Part shown: positions 1 to 12,639 of the stretch, piece after piece
Numbering within the stretch: the first letter of the stretch is position 1
Layout: each line of letters begins with the position of its first letter
From: Neoechinorhynchus agilis
Taxonomy: Eukaryota; Acanthocephala
Direction of reading: 5' to 3'
Assembly (NCBI GenBank): GCA_051530055.1
Contig: CM121341.1
Coordinates: 12,276,001-12,340,000 of the forward strand
DNA: 64,000 nt
Position numbers and translations under genes: made by a program
Notes under the pieces: generated by a model
What the model was told of the DNA's origin: nothing
The model's database searches: none
The model's input: the letters and a program-made list of their open reading frames with translations, nothing else

Positions 1-625
1 CGTAGTAGGATCAGTGAATTACAATTGAAGAATGAGCGTAAATGGCGTATAGATTATACTGTATAATCATGAAACCAACTTAAATTTTTCTTATTCCACG
101 GATCTTTCTTTAAGCTCCAGTCTATCACAACAAATCGTCGTAGTTTGTTCTTTTAATAGACTTTCCTTACGTTTGATTCAATGCGATTTAGCAATTTAGT
201 TTGATTGTTTGTTTTCTAGGTGACACGGTGTTATTATTCGAAATTGGTCGTGAATTTCTATAAACTAATAAAATTATGGGCGTTGTTGATTTGAGCGGAA
301 TTTAGTTTTACACCAGTATTGAATTCTTGTAAACTGAACTTTTTCAGGAAAACGCGATTGGCAAAAAATGTAGAATCTTCAATTTAATAGCCGCTAAAGA
401 CGGCAGACGCCATGAAAGGACATAAATCATCGTCAAACAAGACAGTTTACTCAAAAGGCGAACGATAGAGGCCACTATGGATAGCCTTTTGTATTTAAAA
501 GAATTATAGTTTAAATTAACTTTTTGAATTGTTTTTGTTGGTTATCAATCGATTGAAAAACGCGCAGTTTTGGCGCTAAATTTTTATGATTTGAAAACAA
601 CCATTTTCACAAAGACGATTCCGCG
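1..625. other. Intergenic / 5' flank of the cadherin gene
   Basis: AT-rich sequence with no convincing reading frame, RNA gene or repeat. It is the upstream flank of the cadherin gene and may hold its promoter, but I see no clear motif. Confidence 0.4.
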
Positions 626-3540
626 ATGATAGTCTATTTGCTTATAGCAATCACAATTACTTTCCGCACTTCACTGGAAAAACAAAATGAAATTAATGAA
701 ATGAAAATTCATGTATTATTTGCTTCGTTTTTACGCCAGCAAGATGGAATAATAGGAATTAGAGAAAATTTGCCTATCGGAATCTATCTTGGCTCAATAC
801 ACATCCTTACGAACGACAAAATATCAACTGAACCTCGATGGCGGTTTCATCTTTCAAACAGCGATTTTCTTGTTCGTCAGTAATTCTCACAACTTGATAA
901 TGGTGAATTTATGACTGATGGTATGTTAAAATCTTACATTGAGCATAATTTGGAGGATTTACGAAATTAGTTGGTTTCGATCCGTTGTCTCTTAACCTAA
1001 AGGATTCCAAACTAAATTTTACCCTGTGGGCTCAAAAATTACATGGGTTAAGACGTAGTTTTCGAGTAATCTCGAGTCCGGGCATTCGGAAAGAGATGAA
1101 AAATATCGTAGTTTATATCATACTGAGCAAAAATGCGTCTTAAAAGTACTTTAATATTGTTAAGAAATAAAAAGCGTCAATGCTCTCCGGGTACCATTTT
1201 ATATATACGATGCCAAAGCCACTCATGCAGGTCAAATCGAAATTTAACCGAAGTTTATGCTGAAGAACATTTTGTTAAAGAAAGGGCAAAATGATCGAAC
1301 CAGCCCATTAGCATTTTAATCCTTCCGAAATCCCAGTGAGCAACAGTATCTTATTGCAACGCTAATGCTTTAATCTAATACTGCGTGCATATAAAAGCAA
1401 GATCGAAAAAGCCTGAATAATTTTGAAGATTGAATGATGGTGAACATAATCCCCCGATTAAAGATTCCTTTATTATTGGGAAATATTTCGAAAGAGGAAA
1501 CCTCGCCTCACCAGTCATTGTTTCGCAAGTTTGTTGCTTCAACGTGAGTCTTTAACCGGGATTATAATCACCACCATTCAATATTTACCATCCCGAAGGA
1601 TCTTCTATATATGATTTTGGAGACCGGTTCCCGTATAAATATGAACCTCTTATACTACAAGGTCAGTAATTTAGTGTAATTTTTAAATCTAATGTCTACT
1701 TTTCTTCTTGTTTTCTGAAATCAGTTTTCATTACAAATTACCGTCAGGGTGAGCTTCAAAAAAAGACATTTGGCAATGACGTTGTAAGAATCGCTGTGAT
1801 ATATCCAATTTTCTCATACACATGGTCCTTGAACCTGAACACTCACTTAGACCGAGAATCAAAACCATTCCACAATGTCACAATTTATGCCGCCCGAGTA
1901 TTTGAACGACAAACTCCTGTCGTGCTTGAACGAGAAATCGTTGTTAAAGTCCTGGACTCAAACGATAATAGCCCTCGATTTGATAAACCAGTTTACCGTG
2001 TTACACTGAACAAAGTCATCGCTAATGATCAGGATGGAAGCGACGTGTTTGTTTCACAAGTATCAGCAACGGATCTTGACGACGGAGCCAATAGTAAACT
2101 AATGTACTTTATTGAGAACTACAAAGACTTATTCAAAGTGGATAAATATAGCGGCAGTGTGTTTTACCGCAAAGCGATATTTCTTAGAGCGATCGAACAA
2201 AATCCTCGGAGTAGATTTGATATTGTCATCCGTGCTCAGGACTTGGCAAAGCGTGGTTCAGAAAGATCAGGATTATGCGTACTTAGGCTCTATGTGGATA
2301 TCAGTGATAAATATGGGCAACAGATTAAACACAGTGGCTCAACCGCATTCCTCTTCTATGCAATGACTGTATTATTCATCATGATCCTTCTTTTTCTTAT
2401 TTTGTATTTGCTAAGGACTGCGTATCCATGGCTTAACTTCAATTTCTTTAAACGCAAACCGCATAGAAATTACAACACTTATTTCGGGTCTCAAAATCTT
2501 AATCGGAGAAAATCAAAAATGTTTGGAAGCACCTCAGTATCTCCAGGATTCGTTGGATGTAGATGTGAGTTGCGAAAGAGTAGAAGAGTTTTTGATTTTA
2601 TTCCGAAGATATATGCTATGATTACTCAACCGTGTTCAACCGAGTGGGATATAAGTAGAAATTATGGAACAAAGGTTTGTAAACTTCTTTTTACCAACGG
2701 GAGAAATTATTGCATGCTTTAACGAGCACAGAAATTGTATCGGTTAGACGCGATCATATCTCGGTTCAGTTTATTTATCAACCGTTCGAGTCACCCTGTT
2801 CATATACTAAACTAAAAGTTGATTTTATTGAAGTTATGACAAACCAATAATAAAAATCGTATTAAGTTTCAAAGTAAATTTGATTGTAAATAGCGGCATT
2901 CGAGTAGTCGAATAATTTGACGGGAAAATTGATTTATAAAAGGCAAAATATCGCCAAATTCTTATGTAAGTTCATTTAAATGCTCAATACGTCGCAAATA
3001 GGACACATTCGAAACAGAAAATCGGCACTGATTTGTTGCCTTTTCTCAAGTCTACTTTTCATCGTCAATAGAAGTATTTAAGTTTTATTTTTGAATTGAC
3101 ACTTGGACGGGCAAAACAAAAGTTGATTAATCATACGGGTGAAAAATCAAGTAGCATTTCAATAGATAATCCAGGTATGATCAAAGAGTCGCGAATCTAA
3201 TCTTTTTTAAATGTATTTTTTCAGAAATCAGCTGATTTTATTCTACTTATTCAAAAAAAACATTTAGAAGTTCCTGGAACGAAAGCGATACGCCAGCCTC
3301 TGTGGGCATCACACAAAAGCTTCACAAGAAGCACTTGTTCAGAATCTTCGACCTGGCGGATACAGAGTTGTAGATGGATTCGGAAGTGCAACTGGCACTG
3401 TTCATCCGCGAAATTGTTGCAGTGAATGCAGATTTTTTGTTAACGACACAATGATTCAGTCAATCGAAAATTTAACCACCAATTTTCTAAATGCAGGCGA
3501 AGTCTTGCTACAGCCTACATGTAAACCCAATGATGTCTGA
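626..3540 (+). CDS. Short cadherin-family single-pass membrane protein
   Basis: Cadherins are calcium-dependent adhesion proteins of the cell surface. The best-supported parts are an exon at about 1748-2674 and a last exon at 3268-3540, joined in phase 0 across a 593 nt intron. The first holds the inter-repeat calcium motif DSNDNSPRF, a TDLDD motif typical of EC repeats, a hydrophobic span (residues roughly 184-206 of that reading frame, FYAMTVLFIMILLF) and a basic stop-transfer stretch. The last exon supplies more cytoplasmic tail. A short upstream exon ending at 1661 splices in phase 0 (86 nt intron). An ATG at 626 opens a frame with a signal-peptide-like start (MIVYLLIAITITF) and an EC-like ENLPIGIYLGSI segment, so it is probably exon 1. 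Between 880 and 1615 the gene model is unresolved: EC-like reading continues past 880 but meets an in-frame TAA. Only about two or three EC repeats are present, far fewer than in classical protocadherins. The family is clear; the 5' structure is not. Confidence 0.7.
1429..1582. mobile_element. Short terminal-inverted-repeat element (MITE-like), family A
   Basis: The two ends are inverted copies over about 34 bp (left starts ATTGAATGATGGTGA, right ends CACCACCATTCAAT). The inside and the right-hand flank (ATTTACCATCCCGA) are shared with the element at 52501-52711. It lies inside the cadherin gene region, probably in an intron. No coding capacity. Confidence 0.75.
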
Positions 3541-5156
3541 GCAACTTATAATTTTTTAAAGAATAAATTTTTTGAATGACGAATAGAGAACGTAGTATTT
3601 TGAACTTATTAAAGTCTACTAGAAATCCTTTACCGGAATTCCAAAATATTTACGACTGTTGCAAAAATGAGACTTTGATCGATTAGACCAAGTATTTCAC
3701 TGCAGTTTCAGTTTAATAAACACTTAAATGTAAGCTATGACTTGATGTAGATAGTGTATTTTGCACCTAAGCGCTTAGAGCAATCTGAGCTTTAGTTCAA
3801 AATGGTTTTTAGATTTTATCATTCACTTCTTGTCTTTAGCTTTTACAGTATTTCTCGCACATTTTAGAGGTGACGTCATGTCATTAAGTTCGACCACTGT
3901 TAAATTCCGGGTTCCAGGAAGGAAAATCATTCCTTTAAGAATGACGATCAGTTTGCTACCTGGGATGGTATACTTTAGAAGTGGACTTAGTCCATTAACC
4001 AGTAGCCTAATTGTAAAAACTAAGCTGGAAAAGTTTGGGAACGTGGACCCAAACAAGTGCGAGATCTAAGGTGACAGCAAATTTGCGTAAATGATGACTG
4101 AAAACATTAATGTTGATTGTTCCTAAAGTAGTCACGGTCATCATAAAAAAATCCCAGTATTAACGTTTGATAAATTTAGCGATTTTGCAAGAGCACACAA
4201 AACAAAGCAGGCGGAATTTCGGCCAATTTACTCATCAGAAAGTTGCCGTGTTTGTCCGACTGATGTTAAAATATAGCAGCAAATTGGAGTGTAGATTAAC
4301 GTTGGTGATAGAAGTGAGCTCATGATTGACTCCTTCGAGAAGATATCCAACGGATGTTCACAATCGTCACATTTCTTTTTTGTTAACAGAGGATTACTTG
4401 CTGAAAAAGCTTCCATAATCCTAGGAGTCCGTTGATTCTGCAAGCTTTTAACAAGTACGATTTTAGGGCTTTATTCTTTCCTTTTACATGTAACCAATTT
4501 TCGGTAATCAATTGAACCTTGGCTTAACATGAAGTTATACATGGAAAAAATTGAAACCTATTAAACAAGAACTTTCTGTTAGTGTCCACAAATATATATT
4601 AGACTTATTAAAGCAAATGAATGGAATTACGAATCCATTTCTAATAATGAATACAGTACGCCATGAGACTACAAAAACGCGATCGACAATGACCATGCAA
4701 TTTCATTTGCTATCCGCAGTGGAGTCTATGAACAGGAGCGAATGTTTCAGATATAAGTACCGTCGACGTTAGGGCACAGATTTGAAATTACCTTTTACAC
4801 GTAAATGGATTTAAAAACGCGAAACAAAAATCTGGACGCCGCAGCCAACATTGTGCTGTAGACGAAACCTTTTTCTCTAACTCATCTCCTAAATACGATT
4901 ATCACACCAGCGGCATTACCAGCAAAAATGTGTTAAAGCAACAAATCACCGTTGCGCTTAATTTTTTGCCTTTAATTTGAGTCAGTGATTTGTACGCTCA
5001 ACAAGTCACATTGCGGTAAAATGAACGTTCAAGTTACATTCAATTGCTCTTTGGTTGCGATTCAATATGTTTTTCAGATGTATATCAACTCGGCTCTATA
5101 AACGTTTAAAAATATGACTCATATGCCTTGACCCTGTCACTTTAATTATTTGAGAA
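3541..5156. other. Intergenic region
   Basis: No supported gene. Two overlapping opposite-strand frames near 3823-4069 have no family features or splice context. The sequence is AT-rich and otherwise featureless to me. Confidence 0.4.
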
Positions 5157-6650
5157 CAGTCAAATCCGATTAATTGGACCACAGTTGCCTATTACGACCG
5201 AATTCTAAAGAACCAAAACAAATGTATTTAGTTGAGCGTAATATTATTCGTTTATTCGGACCGAAATTTCGTTTAATCGGACCACAAACACTGAAGTCAC
5301 AAGTCGGCTGCATATTCCCCAAGCTTTGAGTAGCGGCATTTTTTTATGACCCCGAAACACCAAGGTTTCTTGCGAACGTTTTTGACAGTGAACTGTGTGC
5401 GTCTTGTTTCCTCTGTCAAAATGCCACGATGGAACTTGACGATAGCTGAAAAGATTGTTTTCCTGGATAAGATCAAGCGACGGCCTCGAAACACAAGTCA
5501 GCGTCGGTCGTTGGGAATTACCGGATTGTTGAAGGACGGAAACGTGAAAGTGAGGATCTAGATGAAGTCCTTACTGAGAATGGGTTGTCTGTTAAAATGC
5601 AAATCAGAACTTGGTTAAAAAGTTGAGCTACGAGAGTTGGTTGTCTCGTTGGAAATCTAGACATGACATAAAATTCAAGGGCGACAAGAAAATTGATGAT
5701 AGTGGAGGTGCTAAAGTAAAAGAAATCAACAAAGCTGCCAGGGCTTCTTGAGAAGTATCCAGCGGTCGTGCTTATCACCGTTTGGCTCGTCGATTTTGCA
5801 AATAATTTACGCTCAGAAAAATGTTAGAAACAGCAAGAGGAAGCTGTTGTTTGTTGAGCGGAAAAACACCAAGCCTCGCTGCTATCAGTTGTGTATCTTG
5901 AGATGATAGAAATGTATGCATGACATCTAAACTTTTTAAAGAATTACTGAAAAATTGGGACAACGATTTACAAAGTCAATCGAGAAAAGTGCCACTACTT
6001 CTTGACAATTGTATGACCTAGGAATACAGCTTCGGTGCCACCAATGGACATCATAAAAACTGTGAAAAATTTTTATCGTGCAGGATTGATTATTTACGTC
6101 CTTGAAGCATTTGAAGAAAGCTTGCTGACTTCGTCCTCAATAGCCGACGAGCATTTACATTTGTGACCAATAATTGGCGAAAAGTGAGCAGCAGTGAGCT
6201 GGTTTTAAGCACTTCGTTTCTTAAATTTATGTGGAGGTGCCCATTAAAAATGAAAATGATGACGGATCCAATTAATTTTTATCCATCGAAAACGAATTTC
6301 AATGCTACGATGTTGCAATCATTGCTAGAGTTGGCCTCTATAATTTGGTACGAGTGACAATGCGAAGAAATGCATTGAAACTTTATGCCGATATTTCAGG
6401 AAGGAGTGTAATGAAGCGTTAAATGCTTGTGGCGACTTCGTTCAAGTGCGATCCGTCAACCGAGCATTTGAGACCGAATTGGATTTCTTCAAAAACGTTG
6501 ACTTTGCTTCGGTAAGAACATTTAAAAATTGTGCTTCGTGTGCTCTAAATTAATTTCTAAACAAATGTTCGATTGTAGTTTTAGTTCGTATGTTATTAGG
6601 ACTAAAATTATGGCTTCTCGGTGTGGTCCGATTAACCCCGGAATCGATTG
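5157..6650 (+). mobile_element. Decayed pogo/Tigger-type DNA transposon
   Basis: About 1.5 kb bounded by imperfect terminal inverted repeats: the left end begins CAGTCAAATCCGATTAATTG and the right end reads inwards as a similar stretch with TTAATCGGACCACA. Inside, scattered over several frames, are remnants of the family's transposase. There is a CENP-B-like N-terminal helix-turn-helix starting near 5421 (MPRWNLTIAEKIVFLDKI), a Tc5-type DNA-binding piece near 5630-5690 (YESWLSRWKSRHDIKF), and a DDE-region piece near 5985-6100 (LDNC, then VPPMDIIKTVKNFYRAGLI, matching the family's LQPmDqGvI..fK..YR pattern). Many stops and frameshifts separate these, so the copy is dead. A second TIR-like motif near 5264 may be an internal duplication. 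Confidence 0.75.
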
Positions 6651-7154
6651 TCATGGAAAATAAACCTATTAATCACGATTAAGCCCTCCTCATGTAAACT
6701 TTGACAAACAACACGATTTTCTATTGCTAAGCCAATTCTGTCACTTTTTGAGTTCATTACAAAATTCATATTTGTATACGAAAGCAATTTTAATCTTTAC
6801 GACCAGGTTCTAAATTCGAGATAAGAGAAAGTTAAAGGTTGTTTTTCGCAGAGTTCGTTAAATTTCTTCATTTTTTTCGTAGTATAAAAATGAAAACTCT
6901 AAACTGATGCCTGAATAATTGGCAGCTTGAAATTGAAAAGTAGAAAGTTTTCAAATATTCTATTTATCACAGCCGCATATACTATAAAGTCAAACGGTTC
7001 GGATCCTTCCATCCGTCACTCAAAGAATTAACAAAAAATCCGATTATGCTAAAATAAGTTTAAAAATATAAATTTTGTTAGCACTTAAAAACAAGATTTT
7101 AGCATGAATTCCAATTTAAAAATCTTACTGACAGGATGAATTTAATGCATATGA
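6651..7154. other. Intergenic region
   Basis: AT-rich 3' flank of TRMT112 on the opposite strand. No gene or repeat recognised. Confidence 0.4.
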
Positions 7155-7547
7155 TCACTTTTCATCATCTTTTATAAGCATATTGGGAATGCTGTCTTTG
7201 ATTGGAAACACCCTTCCGGATTCCGGGCAAACTAATTCGCCCTCCACAATATCCACATTGAACAACAACCTGTGAACAGCCGTTAGAAACTGCTCATCTT
7301 CCAATTTGTCTCCTTGTGGAACCTCATCCCAAGCAATTCCATCATCCTCTTTTATCAGCTCAAGTCCACGTGCCGCACTGATAAACACCTTCCAATCCAA
7401 CCGGTCAATCATCCGCCTTACTAATCGCGAACTATAGTTCTTAGAATCAGTTTCAATGACTTTTGTAGCTTTAATCAACAATGGATAACCCTCTTTTACA
7501 TTCTTCAAGAAACTTGAGGTTAACATGTTGTGAGTTACTAGACGCAT
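7155..7547 (-). CDS. TRMT112: Multifunctional methyltransferase subunit TRM112-like
   Basis: A single-exon frame of 130 residues, close to the family length (about 125). TRM112 is a small zinc-binding activator that stabilises several class I methyltransferases acting on tRNA, 18S rRNA and the release factor eRF1. The start (MRLVTHNML) and the C-terminal block (EGELVCPESGRVFPIKDSIP, then NMLIKDDE) match the family closely. Of the usual zinc ligands, the C-terminal Cys in CPESG is present; the N-terminal Cys pair seen in yeast is not, as in other animals. The sequence before the ATG ends in TTTAAAAG, which could be an acceptor for an upstream exon or leader. No in-gene intron is needed. Identity is near certain. 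Confidence 0.93.
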   Translation of the reverse strand: MRLVTHNMLTSSFLKNVKEGYPLLIKATKVIETDSKNYSSRLVRRMIDRLDWKVFISAARGLELIKEDDGIAWDEVPQGDKLEDEQFLTAVHRLLFNVDIVEGELVCPESGRVFPIKDSIPNMLIKDDEK

Positions 7548-9440
7548 CTTTTAAATTTTGAAATTATACCCCATAAATGGAATCCTAGTAAAAATATCAT
7601 GCTTTCTTCCGGCATCAACTACGTTAACAATCAATATTGTCTTGCACATTCCGATGAATCAAGTGTTCTTTTTTATTGACACTTAGACGGGTTGTTGTAA
7701 TGATAAAGAAAAATTTTTGATTTGATCGTCGCCACTTCACCGGCTCCCGAAATTGTAATGGGCAATTTGTTCTTTAGCAATCGTATTCGGGCAAATGAAG
7801 TTAAACGGAACAGTTGATGAGTCGTCCGGTTTTTCCAGTCATATCTTCAAAAACCAATTTTCTCGAGGATGGAATGCCTCCTTACGTTTTGGAGTATTCA
7901 CTAAGCTGTGACGATTGGACTGGGTATCGTTTTAAGACAATCGAGTTCCGTGGTTTCCACTGCACCCAACTTGCATTTCGCAAGGATTGAGCAAAACACG
8001 CCGAAGCGAGACCAGAAGAGCGGTCATCCATTTGAGTACCAATCGACGAGATTGGTAAAGCGTAAAGAAAAGCACAGGGGTAGACGTGATCGCCCTTTGT
8101 GGTTGGCACAAGAACCAAGGAAGTTTCGTAATAACGTTTTTGTATTGATTTATCAGTTGGGACAGTCAGTTGGATATCCCTACTTCAGTTTTAAAGGATT
8201 TGTCATCAATTTCCGATCGGTCCGAGGGAAATGCCGGTAAAATTAGAGCGGTGAAACGGTTTGTTCGGGACACGAATCATCCAAAGACTGGGATTGTTAT
8301 TTCTGTCGCGTGTAGAACACCAAAAGGTCCCAAGTAAATTGGGAGCGATGCTTAACGCCACAATGAGTCGAAAAGTTTAACATTCGAAATTCCGGTTATT
8401 ATGGAGCGGATTTCGTCGCCGAACGTGACAAGAGTTTCGATTTGAAAGCACGGTACATAGTGAAGGAGGAAATTCGTTTTCGGTACGACAAGGCAGTGTT
8501 GAATAAACTTTTTTCTTTCACTCTTAAACAATGCATTTTTGCTGCCTTCATGTTGCAGCAACTTCGAAACCTTTTCCAGAAAATGAAAAGGTATTCCTTT
8601 TATGAATAAACAGGAAGTCTAACTACCTCGCCGAAGAGATCACAAAAAATCGCGAGCCTTCATGAAATCATGACTTTGTGCATTAATTGCGTACGATTAA
8701 ATGCAAAGAAAACTATGTAAGACATTAAAAATGCGAGTTCTAGCTCTAATCTTGACTTTTGTAGTTCTAATAGCAATGTTAAGAAATCTGCGGAACTTAC
8801 TAGTCAATTTCGTGGCTTGCGAACCCGAAGTAGCGCATCCTATTGAGAACGTTCGACAAGGTCCTCCCGAGGAAACACAGCTTTGATGGCAACAACCTCG
8901 CAAAGGACCACCTTTCGTGTATACACGTCCAAGGTTGATAGCAATTTGTCAATTCTGTTGGTTAAATAGAACGTGATCCTCAAAGGTGATCCAGAATTCT
9001 TGGAAGAAGATTATGCCGCGAGAAGGCTACAGAACAGCGGACCCTGACAGATTGGGACTCCGGTGATTGCCGCTGTGCAGTCAACTTATAAAAACTATGG
9101 ATCTGAAATCACGCAGTCAGATACAAGTTCCCGGGTGGGCTTAAAGGCAAACCCAAATATAAAGGGCAAATGTTAAGAGAATCAAACTGGACCAACATAG
9201 CAGAAGACTTCAATACATCGAGATTAACATGCAGAGGCGCACTAACGAAAAAATTGAGAATCAGCACTCAACATGTCCCCCGTTTCCTCGTCTTCATTGT
9301 CCCAGAATTCTTCGCTCTAGAATTGGCAGAGTTTCTCATCTACGGATTTATAATAAAATGCCTAAACCAACTCCTAGAATCGAGGGAAGCCAAAGACGGC
9401 TAGGAAATAATATTTTAGAAATTCATTAGATTTCCATCCG
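7548..9440. other. Intergenic region with degenerate repeat DNA
   Basis: At 7672-7726 there is one arm of the short inverted-repeat family B (core GACACTTAGACGGGTTGTTG followed by TAATGATAAAGAAAAATTTT). I found no matching inverted arm before 9 kb. Overlapping frames at 7882-8240 and 8697-8903 look like chance: they have no family motif. Nothing else is supported. Confidence 0.4.
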
Positions 9441-10920
9441 CGACCCACCATGGATAAAAGCAATCTTCTAAGGCCCACCGCAATAGCCGCCCAGACTTCC
9501 CCGTTTACAATTAGCTCTAACTAACATACTTATCGCTCGCAAAAACTTTTTTCCTCCAAAATTCATTAAGGTGGCAATTCAACATGGTGTCTACGCAAAC
9601 ATTATCCCTTCCCTAATTTGACCTCTTCTGAATTAAAACAGGTTCTAGACTCCATCAATCAAAAACTCTGCCCTGGCTCAATTTACAATCACTGCTCCAC
9701 ATCCGACACCACACAATCTTTCACGCCCACATCTGAAACTTTTGTCAACTCGCTGATACTCCCCTTAGTTTCGTCATACGAAGTACTACAACATCTCAAG
9801 AAGTTACCGCGAAATTCGCCTTTCAATCCGAAATTTTATACTGGGCTCTTAGCTACATGGTCCCCGAACTCATCGACCCTCTTACCCACATTATAAATCA
9901 CAGCTTTTTATATGGCATCTACCCCTCATGCCTAAAACTGCTAAAGTTATCCTTCTTCCGAAAAATGGATATCCGATTACCACCGAATTATTCCGTCCAA
10001 TATCCATTCTACCCGTTCTTTCAAAAATCATCGAAAAATGTTTTAAATCTCGCCTTCTTTCACTTCTCAACGACAAGTAATTCGGCTTCAGGCCCAAATT
10101 TTCTGCAACCCATGTCCTATTCTGCATTTATGACACGATCCTGCATAACCTTGACAATAATCCCTCTCACGTCACCCGTCTCATTCAACTTGATTTATCT
10201 AAAGCTTTCGACTCAGTTGACCATTCACTCATTCTTCGGTCCTCCTCCGATTTTGGTCTCAACTTGTGGCAGATTCGCTGGCTCGGATCCTATCATCACA
10301 ATCGCAAACAATAAATTCACTGCCGTTCTACCTTCATCAGCCTATCCCTCACCAAAGGCGTATCTCAAGGTGCTCTACTGCCACCACTTCTCTTTAATAT
10401 TTTCCTAAACGATCTCAAACCTCTCCTCCTCAAACGTCTACGACATTTAGGAATCCCTTCACTTGATCTCTACAAATTTAACTTCAGTTTAATTTTACCC
10501 TCCCCCACCTACGGTTATCCCGTCTTCTGCAACCTATCAAAAAATAAGAGCCGCCGTCTTGAAATGTTTCATAAAAGCGCATCTAAAATTTGCACAGCTG
10601 ACTTCCCCCTCTCACCGAATGCCTTGATGTTATTTTGATAAAACAATCAAAACGCCTCTCCACCCTACCACCATAATTTTTTCCACGTATCGCCCCCTTT
10701 TCACACGAGCACAACACTCTTAATCCTAATTCGTTTCATCTTCCTTCTACCTCGCACCTCTTTATACTTACGATCCTTTTTCCATGCTGCACAATCTTCT
10801 CGGATATCATAACCTGAAATGAACCTGAGGAAAAACCAATCTTACAAGCGCTCATGCAAACAATAACCACCAATTCCCACCAGAACCCAAACGAATATTC
10901 TCAAACGAACGGGCTCGTAA
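9440..10920 (+). mobile_element. 5'-truncated LINE (jockey/CR1-like), copy 1
   Basis: A reverse-transcriptase-bearing non-LTR retrotransposon fragment. Split over frames it shows the RT blocks FRPISILPVLSKIIEK (near 10000-10050), DLSKAFDSVDHSLI (near 10190-10235) and TKGVSQGALLPPLLFNIFLN (near 10350-10410). The sequence from about 9500 to 10900 matches, in inverted orientation, the longer element at 57507-61000, including the 3' end with GATATCATAACCTGAAATGA. It lacks the ORF1 and endonuclease parts, so it is 5' truncated. It also has several frameshifts and stops and cannot be active. Confidence 0.82.
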
Positions 10921-11665
10921 TCCACTCCAAAATCAATAGCCAGATTCATTTTCGAATCAGAACTCGAATGATTATGATGACAAAATGTACATGGGTCCTG
11001 TTCGTTGTACATCAACAAATAAAACGTGATATTATTATAACTTTCACTTAATACTCCACGAGATTGTCATTTTTTAGCATTTCGGTGTGAAATCTAACTT
11101 TTTTCGATGGCGAATTTATTATTTAGAACGAGAAACAAAAAGTCACATGTAAAAGACTTGGAAAGTCTTGCATTTAGGGTACGGAACATATGCATTACTT
11201 TTGGAAGAAAAATGACATCTAAGGTGAAAAGACTAGAGCCACATTATGATTTCCAGCGAACTTAAGAACTGGGCGAGGGATCGTTAAAGACGAATGTATA
11301 TATTTCGATTGATTTAATAAGTCATTATTAATTCAAATTATTAGTACGTTTTACACAATGTATGCAACCTAATGATCACTTTAAATAATTTGGGCAAATC
11401 GCATACTTATGAAAGGTTGAAGTAACACGTTTTTATAATATTGTTCCTCGTGAAAATCGAAACGATCCTTCTCGTGTGTCGACAAGGACGGACCAAAATA
11501 ACAACATATCTAACAACCCGAATGCAATCCTAAAAGCCAATGTAATAGAAGTGTTATAAAAAATTTGAAATCAGTGTGAATATTTGGATCAATCAACTTC
11601 TAATGTAAAGATCGTTTTTAAAGCCAACCTGTTAAATTTATTTGTCGTTCTTCGACTACACTTCC
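10921..11665. other. Intergenic region downstream of PSMA6
   Basis: AT-rich sequence between the LINE 3' end and the 3' end of the proteasome gene on the other strand. No gene or repeat recognised. Confidence 0.4.
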
Positions 11666-12463
11666 TCATTCTGCTTCAGCAAAGCTATTGAGATGTTGTT
11701 CGGTTTCTTGTTCGTTTAATATTCTAAATCGTGGATTATTTTTGGACACAATACCGATCTCAATATCCCATGGTTTAAAATCTGAAGCGAGTACTTCAGC
11801 AAGGACCGATATTGCAGTTCGAATCGTTTCATCTTCACTCAAAAGCTTATCGCGTCCACATTTTCTTTCCAAAATGGTATTAGCTTCCAATCTCTTCACA
11901 CCAGCACTCGTGGCATAGAATCCAGTATAATAGCCAGCTGGATCTGTTTTAAACAATTGAGGACCACGTTCAGGATCCAATCCTATTAAAATCATACTAC
12001 ACCCCAGCGGTCTCATCATTGCTTCTTGAGTGTATACCTGATTGATATCGGCAATACGACGACACAATTGATCGACACTAATTTCCTGACCGTTGTTGTA
12101 TTTCCATTTAAATCAAAACTCTATTTGGATAAAAACGAAACTAAAGTTCAAACGGAGTTTTAACTTAGCAGCTTCACTTCGTGCTCGGGCTACTTGACTT
12201 CTTGAATCGGCTATCAGACCAGTCATTACGCATCCGATATATTGAGTGAGCTTGAACATATGAGTGACACTGCTCTTATCCATTAGAGTGTCCGGAACTT
12301 TACGCTGGGTTATGATCACGCAACAGTCCTTGCCTCGGACGCCGAGAGAAGTGAAACCAGCTTGGTTGACAGCTTTAAAGGCGTATTCCACTTGATAGAT
12401 ACGTCCTTCAGGAGAAAAAATAGTTATATCCCGATCAAAACCCGCACTTTGAGCCCGAGACAT
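11666..12463 (-). CDS. PSMA6: 20S proteasome subunit alpha type-6
   Basis: PSMA6 forms part of the outer gate ring of the 20S proteasome. Two exons encode about 235 residues, close to the usual 246. Exon 1 starts at 12463 with [20 protein letters not shown], then [16 protein letters not shown] (the alpha-ring signature), [18 protein letters not shown], and [19 protein letters not shown]. Exon 2 resumes at [20 protein letters not shown] and runs through [27 protein letters not shown] and [11 protein letters not shown]. The donor after SEAA is GTTAAA at about 12169. The coding frame can only resume after an in-frame TGA, and the last bases before TGG are TTTAAA, so no AG acceptor fits. Identity is certain; the splice is unusual and is discussed as a finding. 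Confidence 0.93.
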
Positions 12464-12639
12464 ACTTGTTAAATAAGCGAAACGAATGTAGTGGAACTTT
12501 CGATGAGAAATGAAACAGTGAATTTCTTTCTTATATTCCGGCGTAGCGCTTTATACACGAGTTTTATGACAATGAATTCGCCGGATTAAAACGGTACAAT
12601 TCTTTAGAATCCAGTGGTCTACTTGGGATCCTCATAAGT

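Noticed and set aside
862-970. Possible stop-codon reassignment (TAA in the cadherin frame, TAG in the secreted-protein frame)
   Set aside because: Well-defined genes in the window end properly at all three stops: 53BP1-like at TAA, NDUFAF3 and SLC7 at TAG, spastin, calpain and the SLC38-like gene at TGA. A standard code is needed.
3823-4069. Overlapping open frames on both strands
   Set aside because: No homology, signal peptide or splice context; mirror-image frames of this kind are expected by chance.
7882-8240. Overlapping frames of 78 and 110 residues
   Set aside because: No recognisable domain and no agreement with neighbouring exons. The nearby family-B arm suggests old repeat DNA.
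8701-8886. Frame with a hydrophobic start (MRVLALILTFVVLIAML)
   Set aside because: Tempting as a signal peptide, but the rest is short, unsupported and lies among repeat debris.
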